NCBI GenBank assembly: GCA_041484845.1
Contig: JBGPIK010000139.1
Span: 1 to 14,899, forward strand
DNA length: 14,899 nucleotides
Source: JBGPIK01 sp041484845
Lineage (GTDB): Bacteria > Desulfobacterota > Binatia > UBA9968
Reading direction: 5' to 3'
The translations under genes were made by a program, and so were the position numbers. Shown here one piece after another: positions 7,913 through 14,560 of the stretch. Position 1 is the stretch's first letter. The number at the start of each line of letters is the position of its first letter. Below the pieces are notes generated by a model. The model had not been told where the DNA came from. It ran no database searches and saw only the letters and a list, made by a program, of their open reading frames with translations.

Positions 7913-8515
7913 TCAAGGCCGAGACCCGAACTTAAGTAACTCGATTTCCATTTCCCGGCCGCCCGGTCCTTCGAAGCTGTATACCACGAGGCTTCGACTT
8001 TCCGGACTATAAAAGTAGGTGTGCGACCGCTGGACGGCTCGGCCACTTTTGGTCTGGCGGCCGTAGGGTGAAACGGTTTCATTCCGGACAATTTTAAACG
8101 CGCGCAGAGTGCCCGCAGGCGTGACCAGGTCTTCAATCCCCGTAACCTTAGAACGCGCTGAGATCGCGCGTGTGATTTCATTGCCCTTTGCGACTTGTTG
8201 GTATTCGCTGTTCCATTCTTTCCCCACGAAAAGAGGAAACTTCAGAAATTCCCTGTCGTCTTTTTCAACAGCCACCATGATCTTGAGCACAGACACATTT
8301 TCCGCTGGAATCTCCGTTTTTCGGTCTGGCTTAGGGTCGAAAAATTTCAATTTGCCGTCTTTTACCTCCGCTTCAACAGGTTTCTTGCCCAATCTAAATT
8401 GCCAATAATCTCCGTCTTTATAGATCGGCGCCGGCACTTCCTCTGCGGCCAATAAGGTACCCGCGGCCACAAGCAGAATCACAATCGCAGCACATGAGCG
8501 AATGATCTTAGTCAT
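7913..8515 (-). CDS. Small secreted beta-rich protein of unknown function
   Basis: Protein of 200 residues with a clear signal peptide (Lys3, Arg6, hydrophobic 8-22, cleavage after LLAA near residue 24). The mature part is rich in alternating beta-strand pattern and charged residues. A C-terminal segment, HTYFYSPESRSLVVYSFEG (165-183), resembles the end of DUF3108-like periplasmic proteins ('..yWys.e.r.lv...'), but this is a weak similarity. GGAGG lies 5-6 bases before the ATG, which fixes the start. It sits between the solute-binding protein gene (177-base gap) and the hydrolase gene (132-base gap) on the same strand. No catalytic motif is visible. Confidence 0.8.
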   Translation of the reverse strand: MTKIIRSCAAIVILLVAAGTLLAAEEVPAPIYKDGDYWQFRLGKKPVEAEVKDGKLKFFDPKPDRKTEIPAENVSVLKIMVAVEKDDREFLKFPLFVGKEWNSEYQQVAKGNEITRAISARSKVTGIEDLVTPAGTLRAFKIVRNETVSPYGRQTKSGRAVQRSHTYFYSPESRSLVVYSFEGPGGREMEIELLKFGSRP

Positions 8516-8692
8516 GTAACCTCCGACTCTGATACCGTCGGCGCCGATGGGATTCGAAGCTACGCCCGTGGAATGCCCTTCACCTATGGGTTCCTAAATC
8601 CCACCTACAGTTCGAAGTTCCACAACCGTGCTTGTAATGCGGCCTTTGCGGCAACCTTTTTTAGGATACGGACAATCTGACTGCCTGCGGTT

Positions 8693-9715
8693 TTAGGCAC
8701 CGAAAAAGATTTTATGAAAATCGTCCATGAGTTTTTTTAGTTCTTCGGCCGTGGGTACGTCCATCAAAATCATGCTCTGGGCTACCTTCTCGGCATCCCT
8801 TATTGCGGGATTAACTCCGGGATAAAGAACAAATTCCCCCTCTCCAGCCATGACTCTTTGTCCTTCCACGGAACAGCCGTACTCCATATAAAGCCGTCCC
8901 GCATTGGGGTGGTGCGCCTTCGCTCCTACGCTCATGTAGTTAGGATCAGACAAATGCTGATCCATGAGCACGTAGTCGATCGGGCCTTTATATTGCTTTA
9001 CGTATTTGACGTACGTGATGCCGACGCGAACCTCGCCGCGAATGATCTGATCCGTCACTGGGGCCAGAGCTCCAACCATACGTGGTTTCTGCTTGGCCAG
9101 CCCTCTGGAGAAATCCAACCATTTATCGCCCATAACTTTTCTCAGGCTCCACAGAAACGCGGCAGTCGTGGAATGCTGAGACGGATCCGGCATGCCGATG
9201 AAACCGCGCCATTTGGTATCCAAGAGATCGTCCCATTTTTTCGGCGCCTCGCCGGGCTTTACCAATTCCGTATTGTAGAGAATGCTGATCGGAAGAGCGC
9301 GCCAAGCGGTCATGAGCCCGTCCTTTTCTTTGAAGCGGTCGGGAAACTTTTCCGAGGAAGGCGGACTGTAGCTGGTAAACAGGCCTTCTTTCTTCATTAT
9401 CATCTGGGGCGCGCGGCTCCCCTCGATCACGTCAAATCCCGGCCGGCCCGCGCGCCACTCCGTAAGCGCCCGGTCCATGATATTGGTCGAATCGGCGCGC
9501 CAGTACTCGACCCGAATGCCGTACTTCTTTTCAAATCCCGCATTGATTTGCATAGACTGCGGGACGACCGTACCATAAACAACCACGCTGCCTTCCTTCT
9601 TGGCCGCCTCAATATCCGGGCTTTGCGCTCGCGCTTCGCCACAGCACAGAGAAGCGGCCACAAGCCACGAGCAGCCGAGTATCCCGAGCCGAAGGATCAT
9701 TGACAAAGTCGTCAT
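8693..9715 (-). CDS. ABC-type extracellular solute-binding protein (iron/thiamine-type family)
   Basis: Protein of 340 residues from the ATG at 9715. That start is chosen because GAGGTG lies about 7 bases upstream and the protein then begins with a proper signal peptide (Arg9, hydrophobic 10-24, cleavage after ARA at residue 30). An in-frame ATG at 9853 would add a 46-residue leader and overlap the upstream gene, so it is less likely. The mature protein shows the periplasmic binding fold seen in Fe(III)/thiamine/polyamine-type binding proteins: 'AAKKEGSVVVYGT', 'FEKKYGIRVEYWRAD', 'RPGFDVIEG', 'WDDLLDTKWRGFIGMPDP', and a C-terminal 'LYPGVNPAIRD'. It should capture a solute in the periplasm for uptake. 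No permease or ATPase gene is present in the window. The ligand is unknown; this family is often over-annotated as iron-binding. Confidence 0.9.
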   Translation of the reverse strand: MTTLSMILRLGILGCSWLVAASLCCGEARAQSPDIEAAKKEGSVVVYGTVVPQSMQINAGFEKKYGIRVEYWRADSTNIMDRALTEWRAGRPGFDVIEGSRAPQMIMKKEGLFTSYSPPSSEKFPDRFKEKDGLMTAWRALPISILYNTELVKPGEAPKKWDDLLDTKWRGFIGMPDPSQHSTTAAFLWSLRKVMGDKWLDFSRGLAKQKPRMVGALAPVTDQIIRGEVRVGITYVKYVKQYKGPIDYVLMDQHLSDPNYMSVGAKAHHPNAGRLYMEYGCSVEGQRVMAGEGEFVLYPGVNPAIRDAEKVAQSMILMDVPTAEELKKLMDDFHKIFFGA

Positions 9716-9779
9716 GGTTTTCACCTCGCAAAAAGTTTTAAGAGTCTCACGATACAAAAATCCCGGGCTTTCGCTGATG

Positions 9780-11045
9780 CTACGATCGACAAATATCCAA
9801 AGCCACCAACGCATACATCTTGGCGGCATCAACAATGTCTTGAATCTCGACAAATCTCTCCGGCGCGTCGGACGCGCTCTTGCGCGGCATGCCGAACGTG
9901 GCGGCAGGAATTCCGACTTCGTTGAAGATGTTGATGTCGCGCCACATGCTCATTTCCGGAGTGTTCACCGGAGGAGGCTCCGCGCCTCTCACAGTCAAAT
10001 GAGCCTTGCGGATCGCATTCACCAGCCGCTCGACATTCTTTCCTTCGTAACCTCGCCGCGACATAAAACACTCGACCGTCCCGCCGAGCCCCTGGGCTAA
10101 GACCACTTCTTTGAGCTCGCGCTCGACTTGAATAAACTCTAACGGCGGCGGAACCCGGACATCGACATAAATACTGCACTGTTTGGGCGTAGTGCTGGGC
10201 TTATAAGGCGCGCCGGCACGAATGGCTCCAATGCTCACCTTGGGAACCATTTTACCAACGGGATACTCAAGGGTGTATCTTTTCTCGTAATCCGCTGCCC
10301 ACTTTTCAATCGCCTGGATCACGGCAATCATTTTAATAAGCGCATTCGGATTATCTTTCAATGCGCCGCGTTCGGGAAGACGGGGAGTATAAACGCCCCG
10401 GCCTTCCAGTGTAACCTTGAAATAGGCGGCCCCGGCTTCGATCCAGGTCACGCCGAAATCAGTGGTTTCCGCAACCAGAGCATAATCCGCATTAATGCCA
10501 TGCGTTACCGCGTGGCGACTCCCGTAACCTTTCCCGACATATTTGGCGCCGCGGAACTCATCGACCGGTCCCATACCGATTTCGCCAACTACCATGGTCA
10601 TGATGATATCGCCGGCGAGAGCGATACCGCTTTGCTTGATCGCTTTCGTTGCAATCATGAAAGCAGCCATCGGGCCGCGGTCGTTTTGCACGGCGAGGCC
10701 GAAAATCCGTCTCTTCAGACTGTCGACCCAGGCCTTGGGACCGGGAGGAGGTTCTTCGCCCACACGCATCGGCATTCCCTGTTCAGAATCCAAATGACTA
10801 TTGAAAATAAGGCTTCTCCCTGCGCCGATTCCGTGAAAAATTCCTATGACATTGGATCGGCCGTCGGCGACCTGCTGCTGAAATGAGTTTTCAAATCCAT
10901 TCGCCTTAAGCCAATTCAAAACGAAGTCGGCCATCGGCTGTTCATAACCGGAGGGAGCGGTGATGTTACCCATGGCGACCGCCAGATCGACGAGATCTTG
11001 CTCATCAATCAGGTGAAGCACACTTTCTTCTGCTTTTCCGGGCAT
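9780..11045 (-). CDS. M20-family metallopeptidase/deacylase-like protein with altered active site
   Basis: About 421 residues from the ATG at 11045; in-frame starts at 11075 and 11186 are also open. The 11045 start is preferred because GGAGG lies 11 bases upstream and the family's first conserved helix begins soon after. Metal-binding motifs of the M20 fold are visible: NSHLDSE (His84, Asp86), QNDRG (Asp122), GEIG (Glu155) and AETTD (Glu193), with a dimerisation-domain-like middle (about 200-320). Two family residues look changed. The catalytic first Glu of the 'EE' pair is Gly154, and the C-terminal metal-ligand His region reads SDAPERFVEI, with Asp393 where 'AHTPDEYV' has His. The product resembles acetylornithine deacetylase/succinyl-diaminopimelate desuccinylase-type proteins, but the reaction is uncertain. 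It lies 64 bases upstream of the solute-binding protein gene and may be co-transcribed with it. Confidence 0.85.
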   Translation of the reverse strand: MPGKAEESVLHLIDEQDLVDLAVAMGNITAPSGYEQPMADFVLNWLKANGFENSFQQQVADGRSNVIGIFHGIGAGRSLIFNSHLDSEQGMPMRVGEEPPPGPKAWVDSLKRRIFGLAVQNDRGPMAAFMIATKAIKQSGIALAGDIIMTMVVGEIGMGPVDEFRGAKYVGKGYGSRHAVTHGINADYALVAETTDFGVTWIEAGAAYFKVTLEGRGVYTPRLPERGALKDNPNALIKMIAVIQAIEKWAADYEKRYTLEYPVGKMVPKVSIGAIRAGAPYKPSTTPKQCSIYVDVRVPPPLEFIQVERELKEVVLAQGLGGTVECFMSRRGYEGKNVERLVNAIRKAHLTVRGAEPPPVNTPEMSMWRDINIFNEVGIPAATFGMPRKSASDAPERFVEIQDIVDAAKMYALVALDICRS

Positions 11046-11115
11046 GACGCGCGCGACCTCCGTTAGGCTTGACATACTCTGGGGGAAATAAAAATCTGCA
11101 ACTATGCTTAACAGG

Positions 11116-11138
11116 CGTGCTTGCCCACTCGAAGCACG
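11116..11138. repeat. Perfect 7-bp inverted repeat upstream of the M20-family gene
   Basis: CGTGCTT (11116-11122) and AAGCACG (11132-11138) are exact reverse complements separated by 9 bases. If the M20-family gene starts at 11045 or 11075, this lies in its leader or promoter region and could be an operator or an RNA hairpin. No T-run follows on either strand, so it is not a terminator. If translation began at 11186 it would be coding, which lowers the significance. Confidence 0.4.
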
Positions 11139-11212
11139 ATTGACCCGTTTATGTACCATACCCTGCCACAGTTCGAAAACCACCAACTAGTCCACATACG
11201 CGGACGCCAGCT

Positions 11213-11629
11213 TCAAGAAGAGCAGTATGCGTAAAGCGCATCGTACACCGGGAATTCCCTTTCCAGTAGCTCGTGGTCGTCACGATAGACAAGTCGGAAC
11301 CCCTCGGCGATCGCCTCCAGGCCTGGTGACTCTCGCGTCAGATCCTTCGCCGTTGTGTCGGCGCCTCTGACGATCACTGCAAGTCGCTGAAGCGCGCGAT
11401 CCGTGAGGTTGTACCTTTTGATGATGGCATCGAAGCTACACTCGGCTCCTTGATGCCCCAACTCCACATCCGGAACATCGAAGGGAATCGCGCCTTCGCG
11501 CTTCGCGACACTCATCACCTGATCCGGCGGCGCGAATAAAAACTCGGCCTGTGGGTCGACGAATCGTTTGATCAGCCAGGGACAGGCCACACGGTCAACT
11601 TTCGGTCGCGCCCGGGTTACCCATTTCAT
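11213..11629 (-). CDS. Stand-alone ChrB C-terminal-domain protein (chromate resistance)
   Basis: Protein of 138 residues made only of the ChrB C-terminal domain (PF09828 type). Visible motifs are WVTRARPKVDRVACPWLIKRF (residues 3-23, key Arg13, Trp18, Arg22), FDVPDVELGH.G..CSFD (50-67), 'RALQRLAVIVRGADT', 'ESPGLEAIAEGF' and a C-terminal 'FPVYDALYAYC'. Its sequence parallels the C-terminal half of the divergent ChrB motif by motif, so the two are paralogous domains. No signal peptide is seen. An AGGAGA site about 5 bases before the ATG fixes the start. It is transcribed away from chrB across a 76-base region and probably shares its control. The biochemical role of this domain is poorly known; it is linked to chromate resistance by genomic association. 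Confidence 0.88.
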   Translation of the reverse strand: MKWVTRARPKVDRVACPWLIKRFVDPQAEFLFAPPDQVMSVAKREGAIPFDVPDVELGHQGAECSFDAIIKRYNLTDRALQRLAVIVRGADTTAKDLTRESPGLEAIAEGFRLVYRDDHELLEREFPVYDALYAYCSS

Positions 11630-11705
11630 ATCTGTCTCCTAATTTTCGGAGGGTATTTGACACAGTTTGTGCTGATTGATACATCTGTTATATAAAAAGA
11701 TTCAA
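11630..11705. promoter_or_regulatory. Divergent promoter/operator region of the chromate locus
   Basis: On the plus strand, TTGACA (11657-11662) is followed after 17 bases by TACATC (11680-11685), which is preceded by TG one base upstream (extended -10). This would start chrB transcription near 11692. On the minus strand, TTGAAT (11705-11700) and TATCAA (11681-11676) with an 18-base spacer form a weaker promoter for the divergent gene. The two -10 elements overlap. A perfect 11-base palindrome CACA-GTT-TGTG (11661-11671) sits at the end of the plus -35 box, and a second ACA..TGT element lies at 11681-11688. This is a good position for repression, plausibly by ChrB. The elements are seen in the sequence; the regulator assignment is inference. 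Confidence 0.55.
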
Positions 11706-12701
11706 GTGTCAATACAGCCAGTGAACAATTCAAGCGGAGGGCGTTGGTTGCTTCTCATCCATCAGCTGCCACCCAAGCCTGACTACTTTCGAGTAAAGAT
11801 ATGGCGTAGGCTGCAGCGCCTCGGCGCGGTGGCGATAAAGAATTCTGTGTACGTACTGCCAAAAAACGATCAGACCCAGGAGGATTTTCAGTGGGTTCTG
11901 CGTGAAATCGTCGAAGGTAACGGTGCGGCGTCGATCTGTGAGGCCAATTTCATCGATGGGCTCTCCGACGAACAGGTGGAATCCCTCTTCCAGACCGCTC
12001 GAGAGGCCGAATTCCGAGAGATCGCCCAAGACGCCCGACGCCTCGCCGACATTCCCCTGCCACGTGCTCGGCTCGAAGATAATCGCCGCACGCAGATTGA
12101 AATTGATTGTGCCAGATTGAAACGGCGTTTCGCCGACGTTGTCGCCATTGACTTCTTTAATGCTCCGGGACGTGAGGCCGCCGAAGGACTCGTTTCGGGC
12201 GTGGAAACACGCGTGCGGAATAAACGGCTTGGCATTAAAGCTAACCGTGCAGCGACAACCCGGCGCGAGGAGGTGCGGAGCAAAACGTGGGTTACGCGCC
12301 GGGGAATTCACGTGGACCGTATGGCCAGCGCTTGGCTCATTCGTCGTTTCATTGATTCGGATGCTCGCTTCAAGTTTGTGTCTCCGAAAGGGTACAAACC
12401 TCTATCCGGCGAGTTGCGTTTCGATATGTTCGAGGCGGAATATACGCACGAAGGTGATCGCTGCACGTTTGAGGTGCTCGTGGATCGCCTCGGTTTCGAC
12501 GATAACGCGCTTCGGCCCATTGCCGAAATTGTTCATGATATCGATCTCAAGGACTCGAAGTTTGCTCGGCAAGAGACTCCCGGAATTGAGCGGTTGCTCG
12601 CTGGGATAGCAATGGCACATAGGGAAGATGAAGCACGGCTCACCCGCGCCTCGGAAGTTTTCGACGACCTCTACGAGTATTTCAAGAGAAAACGTGGCTA
12701 A
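11706..12701 (+). CDS. chrB: ChrB, chromate-responsive regulator/resistance protein
   Basis: Protein of about 331 residues from a GTG at 11706. GTG at 11721 is another option. An in-frame TTG at 11676 is unlikely because it precedes the predicted transcription start near 11692. No strong ribosome site precedes either GTG. The N-terminal ChrB domain (about 13-150) begins WLLLIHQLPPKPDYFRVKIW, typical of the family, with 'GAVAIKNSVYVLP' after it. The C-terminal domain (about 194-330) carries WVTRRGIHVDRMASAWLIRR, 'FDMFEAEYTHEGDRCTFE' and 'QETPGIERL'. In studied systems ChrB acts as a chromate-sensing repressor of chrA. Here it lies 68 bases upstream of chrA, in an apparent operon. A weak helix-turn-helix can be imagined in the N-terminal domain, but none is obvious. 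Confidence 0.9.
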   Translation: MSIQPVNNSSGGRWLLLIHQLPPKPDYFRVKIWRRLQRLGAVAIKNSVYVLPKNDQTQEDFQWVLREIVEGNGAASICEANFIDGLSDEQVESLFQTAREAEFREIAQDARRLADIPLPRARLEDNRRTQIEIDCARLKRRFADVVAIDFFNAPGREAAEGLVSGVETRVRNKRLGIKANRAATTRREEVRSKTWVTRRGIHVDRMASAWLIRRFIDSDARFKFVSPKGYKPLSGELRFDMFEAEYTHEGDRCTFEVLVDRLGFDDNALRPIAEIVHDIDLKDSKFARQETPGIERLLAGIAMAHREDEARLTRASEVFDDLYEYFKRKRG

Positions 12702-12769
12702 AAAATAATGCAGCAGCTGCCGGTGGGGTGAACTCCAAAAAGTGGTGACTGGACGAAAGGAGTGAAAGA

Positions 12770-13951
12770 ATGGAATCAGTTAATCCTCCGAAGAGGGTGC
12801 CGATCCGAGATTTGGTTCTGTACTACTTGCGTCTGGGAGCGCTCGGATTCGGTGGGCCGGTCGCACTGTGCGGGCAGATGGACAAAGAACTGGTTCAAGG
12901 GCGAAAGTGGCTTACGAAAGATGAGATGCGTGAGGGAATTGCGGTATGTCAGTCCATGCCCGGACCTCTCGCTATTCAGGTAGGGATCTATATCTCCTAC
13001 CTACGCGGCGGATTCTGGGGAGCATGGGCTGGTGGTTGGGCGTTTATCCTTCCCAACTTCATCATCGTAGCCTCGTTGGGCGCCTTATACACCTACCTGG
13101 GTGGTTTGCCTCCGGTAACGGCGATCTTCTATGGAGTAGCTCCTGCCGTTATCGCGCTGATCCTCTCTTCATGCTACAGCCTCGCCAAACTCGGGATGGA
13201 GGACTGGTTGCAATGGGTTATCGCCGCCGTGTGCTTTGTTGTAACCGTCGCGGTACAGGCTGAAGTCGCGCTGCTGTTCGTCGCGTCAGGAATCGTGGGT
13301 ATTGCCTATTACGGATCGCTGCTGCGCGGAAAAGCTGTGCCCTCGGTGCCACTGTTGGCTGCCGTTCCTATTGCCGCGGCAACCACCAACGGCGCTGCCG
13401 GTTCGATCTTAAGCAAGCTGCTTCTGTTTTTTTTGAAGGCGGGGTCGCTAACGTTCGGCAGTGGCCTTGTCATCGTACCGTTCCTTGAAAAAGGACTCGT
13501 TCAGCAAACCGGCTGGCTCGATGAGAGGCAGTTTCTAATTGCGGTGGCGATGGGGATGATTAGCCCTGGGCCAGTCGTCATCACAGCGACGTTCGTGGGT
13601 TATTTGGTCGCCGGCTTCTGGGGCTCTCTTGTGTCGACGGTGGGGATTTTTCTCCCTTCCTTTCTTTTCGTTCTGCTCGTAGCCCCCATCCTCATTCGCC
13701 ATCGGGAAAACCTTAACGTGAAAGGTTTCGTCAAAGGCGCGTATGCGGCTGCTATCGGGACCATCCTCGGGGCCTGCATTTTATTGGGGAAGATCGCGAT
13801 CGGCGATTGGCTTACCGCGCTAATTGCGGTGGTGAGCCTGGTCGTGTTGGTTCGCTGGAAAGTCAGTAATCCAATTCTCGTGGCGGCGACGGCGGTTATC
13901 GGGCTGATCGCTTTTCCGATTCTCCAGCCGACCTGGGTATTTGTGAAGTAG
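12770..13951 (+). CDS. chrA: ChrA, two-domain chromate transporter (CHR family)
   Basis: Protein of 393 residues, the usual length of long-chain CHR transporters, which expel chromate across the inner membrane. Two homologous halves are visible. The first has LGFGGPVALCGQMDKELV (25-42), then 'SMPGPLAIQVGIYI..LRGG' and 'FILPNFIIV'. The second starts at about 215 with GSLTFGSGLVIVPFLEKGLV (225-244), 'MISPGPVVITATFVGYLVAG' and 'FLPSFLFVLLVAP'. About ten hydrophobic helices cover the protein. The FGGP motif is followed by ALCG, as in one ChrA branch, where other branches have AH. AAGGAG lies 7 bases before the ATG. It sits between chrB and the PepSY-like gene, with gaps of 68 and 33 bases, so the three are probably co-transcribed. 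Confidence 0.93.
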   Translation: MESVNPPKRVPIRDLVLYYLRLGALGFGGPVALCGQMDKELVQGRKWLTKDEMREGIAVCQSMPGPLAIQVGIYISYLRGGFWGAWAGGWAFILPNFIIVASLGALYTYLGGLPPVTAIFYGVAPAVIALILSSCYSLAKLGMEDWLQWVIAAVCFVVTVAVQAEVALLFVASGIVGIAYYGSLLRGKAVPSVPLLAAVPIAAATTNGAAGSILSKLLLFFLKAGSLTFGSGLVIVPFLEKGLVQQTGWLDERQFLIAVAMGMISPGPVVITATFVGYLVAGFWGSLVSTVGIFLPSFLFVLLVAPILIRHRENLNVKGFVKGAYAAAIGTILGACILLGKIAIGDWLTALIAVVSLVVLVRWKVSNPILVAATAVIGLIAFPILQPTWVFVK

Positions 13952-13984
13952 GAGACAAAGTTCAAGCTGAAGGAGGATACGTTC

Positions 13985-14506
13985 ATGAGAAGAGCTTCTA
14001 TATTTGTGTTGGCAGTAACATTGAGTTGGTTGTTGGGAGCCGATACGATCTGGGCCCAGCAGAAGGGCAACGACAAAGATCACGCTGAACTCGCCAAATC
14101 GCTTAAGGCCGTGAAGACCTCTTTAGAAAAAGGTCTCGCGGCCAGTCAGAGTCAAGGCAAACCGATCTCTGGCAAGTTTGAAGTCGAAGACGGGAAGCTC
14201 CAGCTCTCGGTCTACACGATGAAGCGCGACAAGTTTTCAGAAGTCATTGTAGATCACAAGACCGGCAAGGTTGGGAAGACTGAAGCGATCACGGGCGGCG
14301 ACGATCTCACGGCCGCGAGGGCGCAAAGCGGGGCAATGGCCAAGGCAAAATTATCCCTTCGCGCAGCCACCGAAAATGCTGTCAAAGCGAACAAAGGGTT
14401 CCGCGCGGTCAGCGTCACGCCTTCCCTGAAAGATGGGCATCCGGTAGCGGAGGTTACCCTTGCCAAAGGGGAGGAATTCAAGACGGTGTCGGAGAAGCTG
14501 GATTAG
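13985..14506 (+). CDS. Secreted PepSY-domain-like protein in the chromate operon
   Basis: Protein of 173 residues with a signal peptide (Arg2, Arg3, hydrophobic 6-18, cleavage after IWA at residue 24). Residues 38-101 resemble a PepSY domain: a helix 'LAKSLKAVKTSLEKGL', then GKPISGKFEVEDGKLQLSVY and 'VIVDHKTGKVGKTEAI', the usual 'v.vDa.TG.v' ending. Residues 118-172 ('SLRAATENAVKANKGFRAVS' then 'GHPVAEVTLAKGEEF') look like a second, diverged copy. A strong AAGGAGG site lies about 8 bases before the ATG. The gene starts 33 bases after chrA. PepSY domains are thought to modulate peptidases or bind metals and cofactors in the envelope. A role in chromate stress is inferred only from the operon position. 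Confidence 0.82.
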   Translation: MRRASIFVLAVTLSWLLGADTIWAQQKGNDKDHAELAKSLKAVKTSLEKGLAASQSQGKPISGKFEVEDGKLQLSVYTMKRDKFSEVIVDHKTGKVGKTEAITGGDDLTAARAQSGAMAKAKLSLRAATENAVKANKGFRAVSVTPSLKDGHPVAEVTLAKGEEFKTVSEKLD

Positions 14507-14560
14507 CAAGAGATAAGTGTAAGCGGCGCCAAACTCGTCAGGATGTTAAAGGACAAGCGC

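Noticed and set aside
8535..8575. A tRNA 3'-end-like string on the minus strand (TTCGAATCCCAT then GGCGCC).
   Set aside because: The bases either side of the TTCGAAT loop (GTAGC and CCCAT) do not pair, and no anticodon or D arm can be built, so this is chance or at most a very decayed remnant.
8858..9703. A 281-codon plus-strand open frame opposite the solute-binding protein gene.
   Set aside because: It is an antisense shadow: the minus-strand frame has a signal peptide, family motifs and a ribosome site, while this product is Arg/His-rich without recognisable domains.
11730..12311. A 193-codon minus-strand open frame opposite chrB.
   Set aside because: chrB is clearly recognisable on the plus strand; the antisense product shows no family features.
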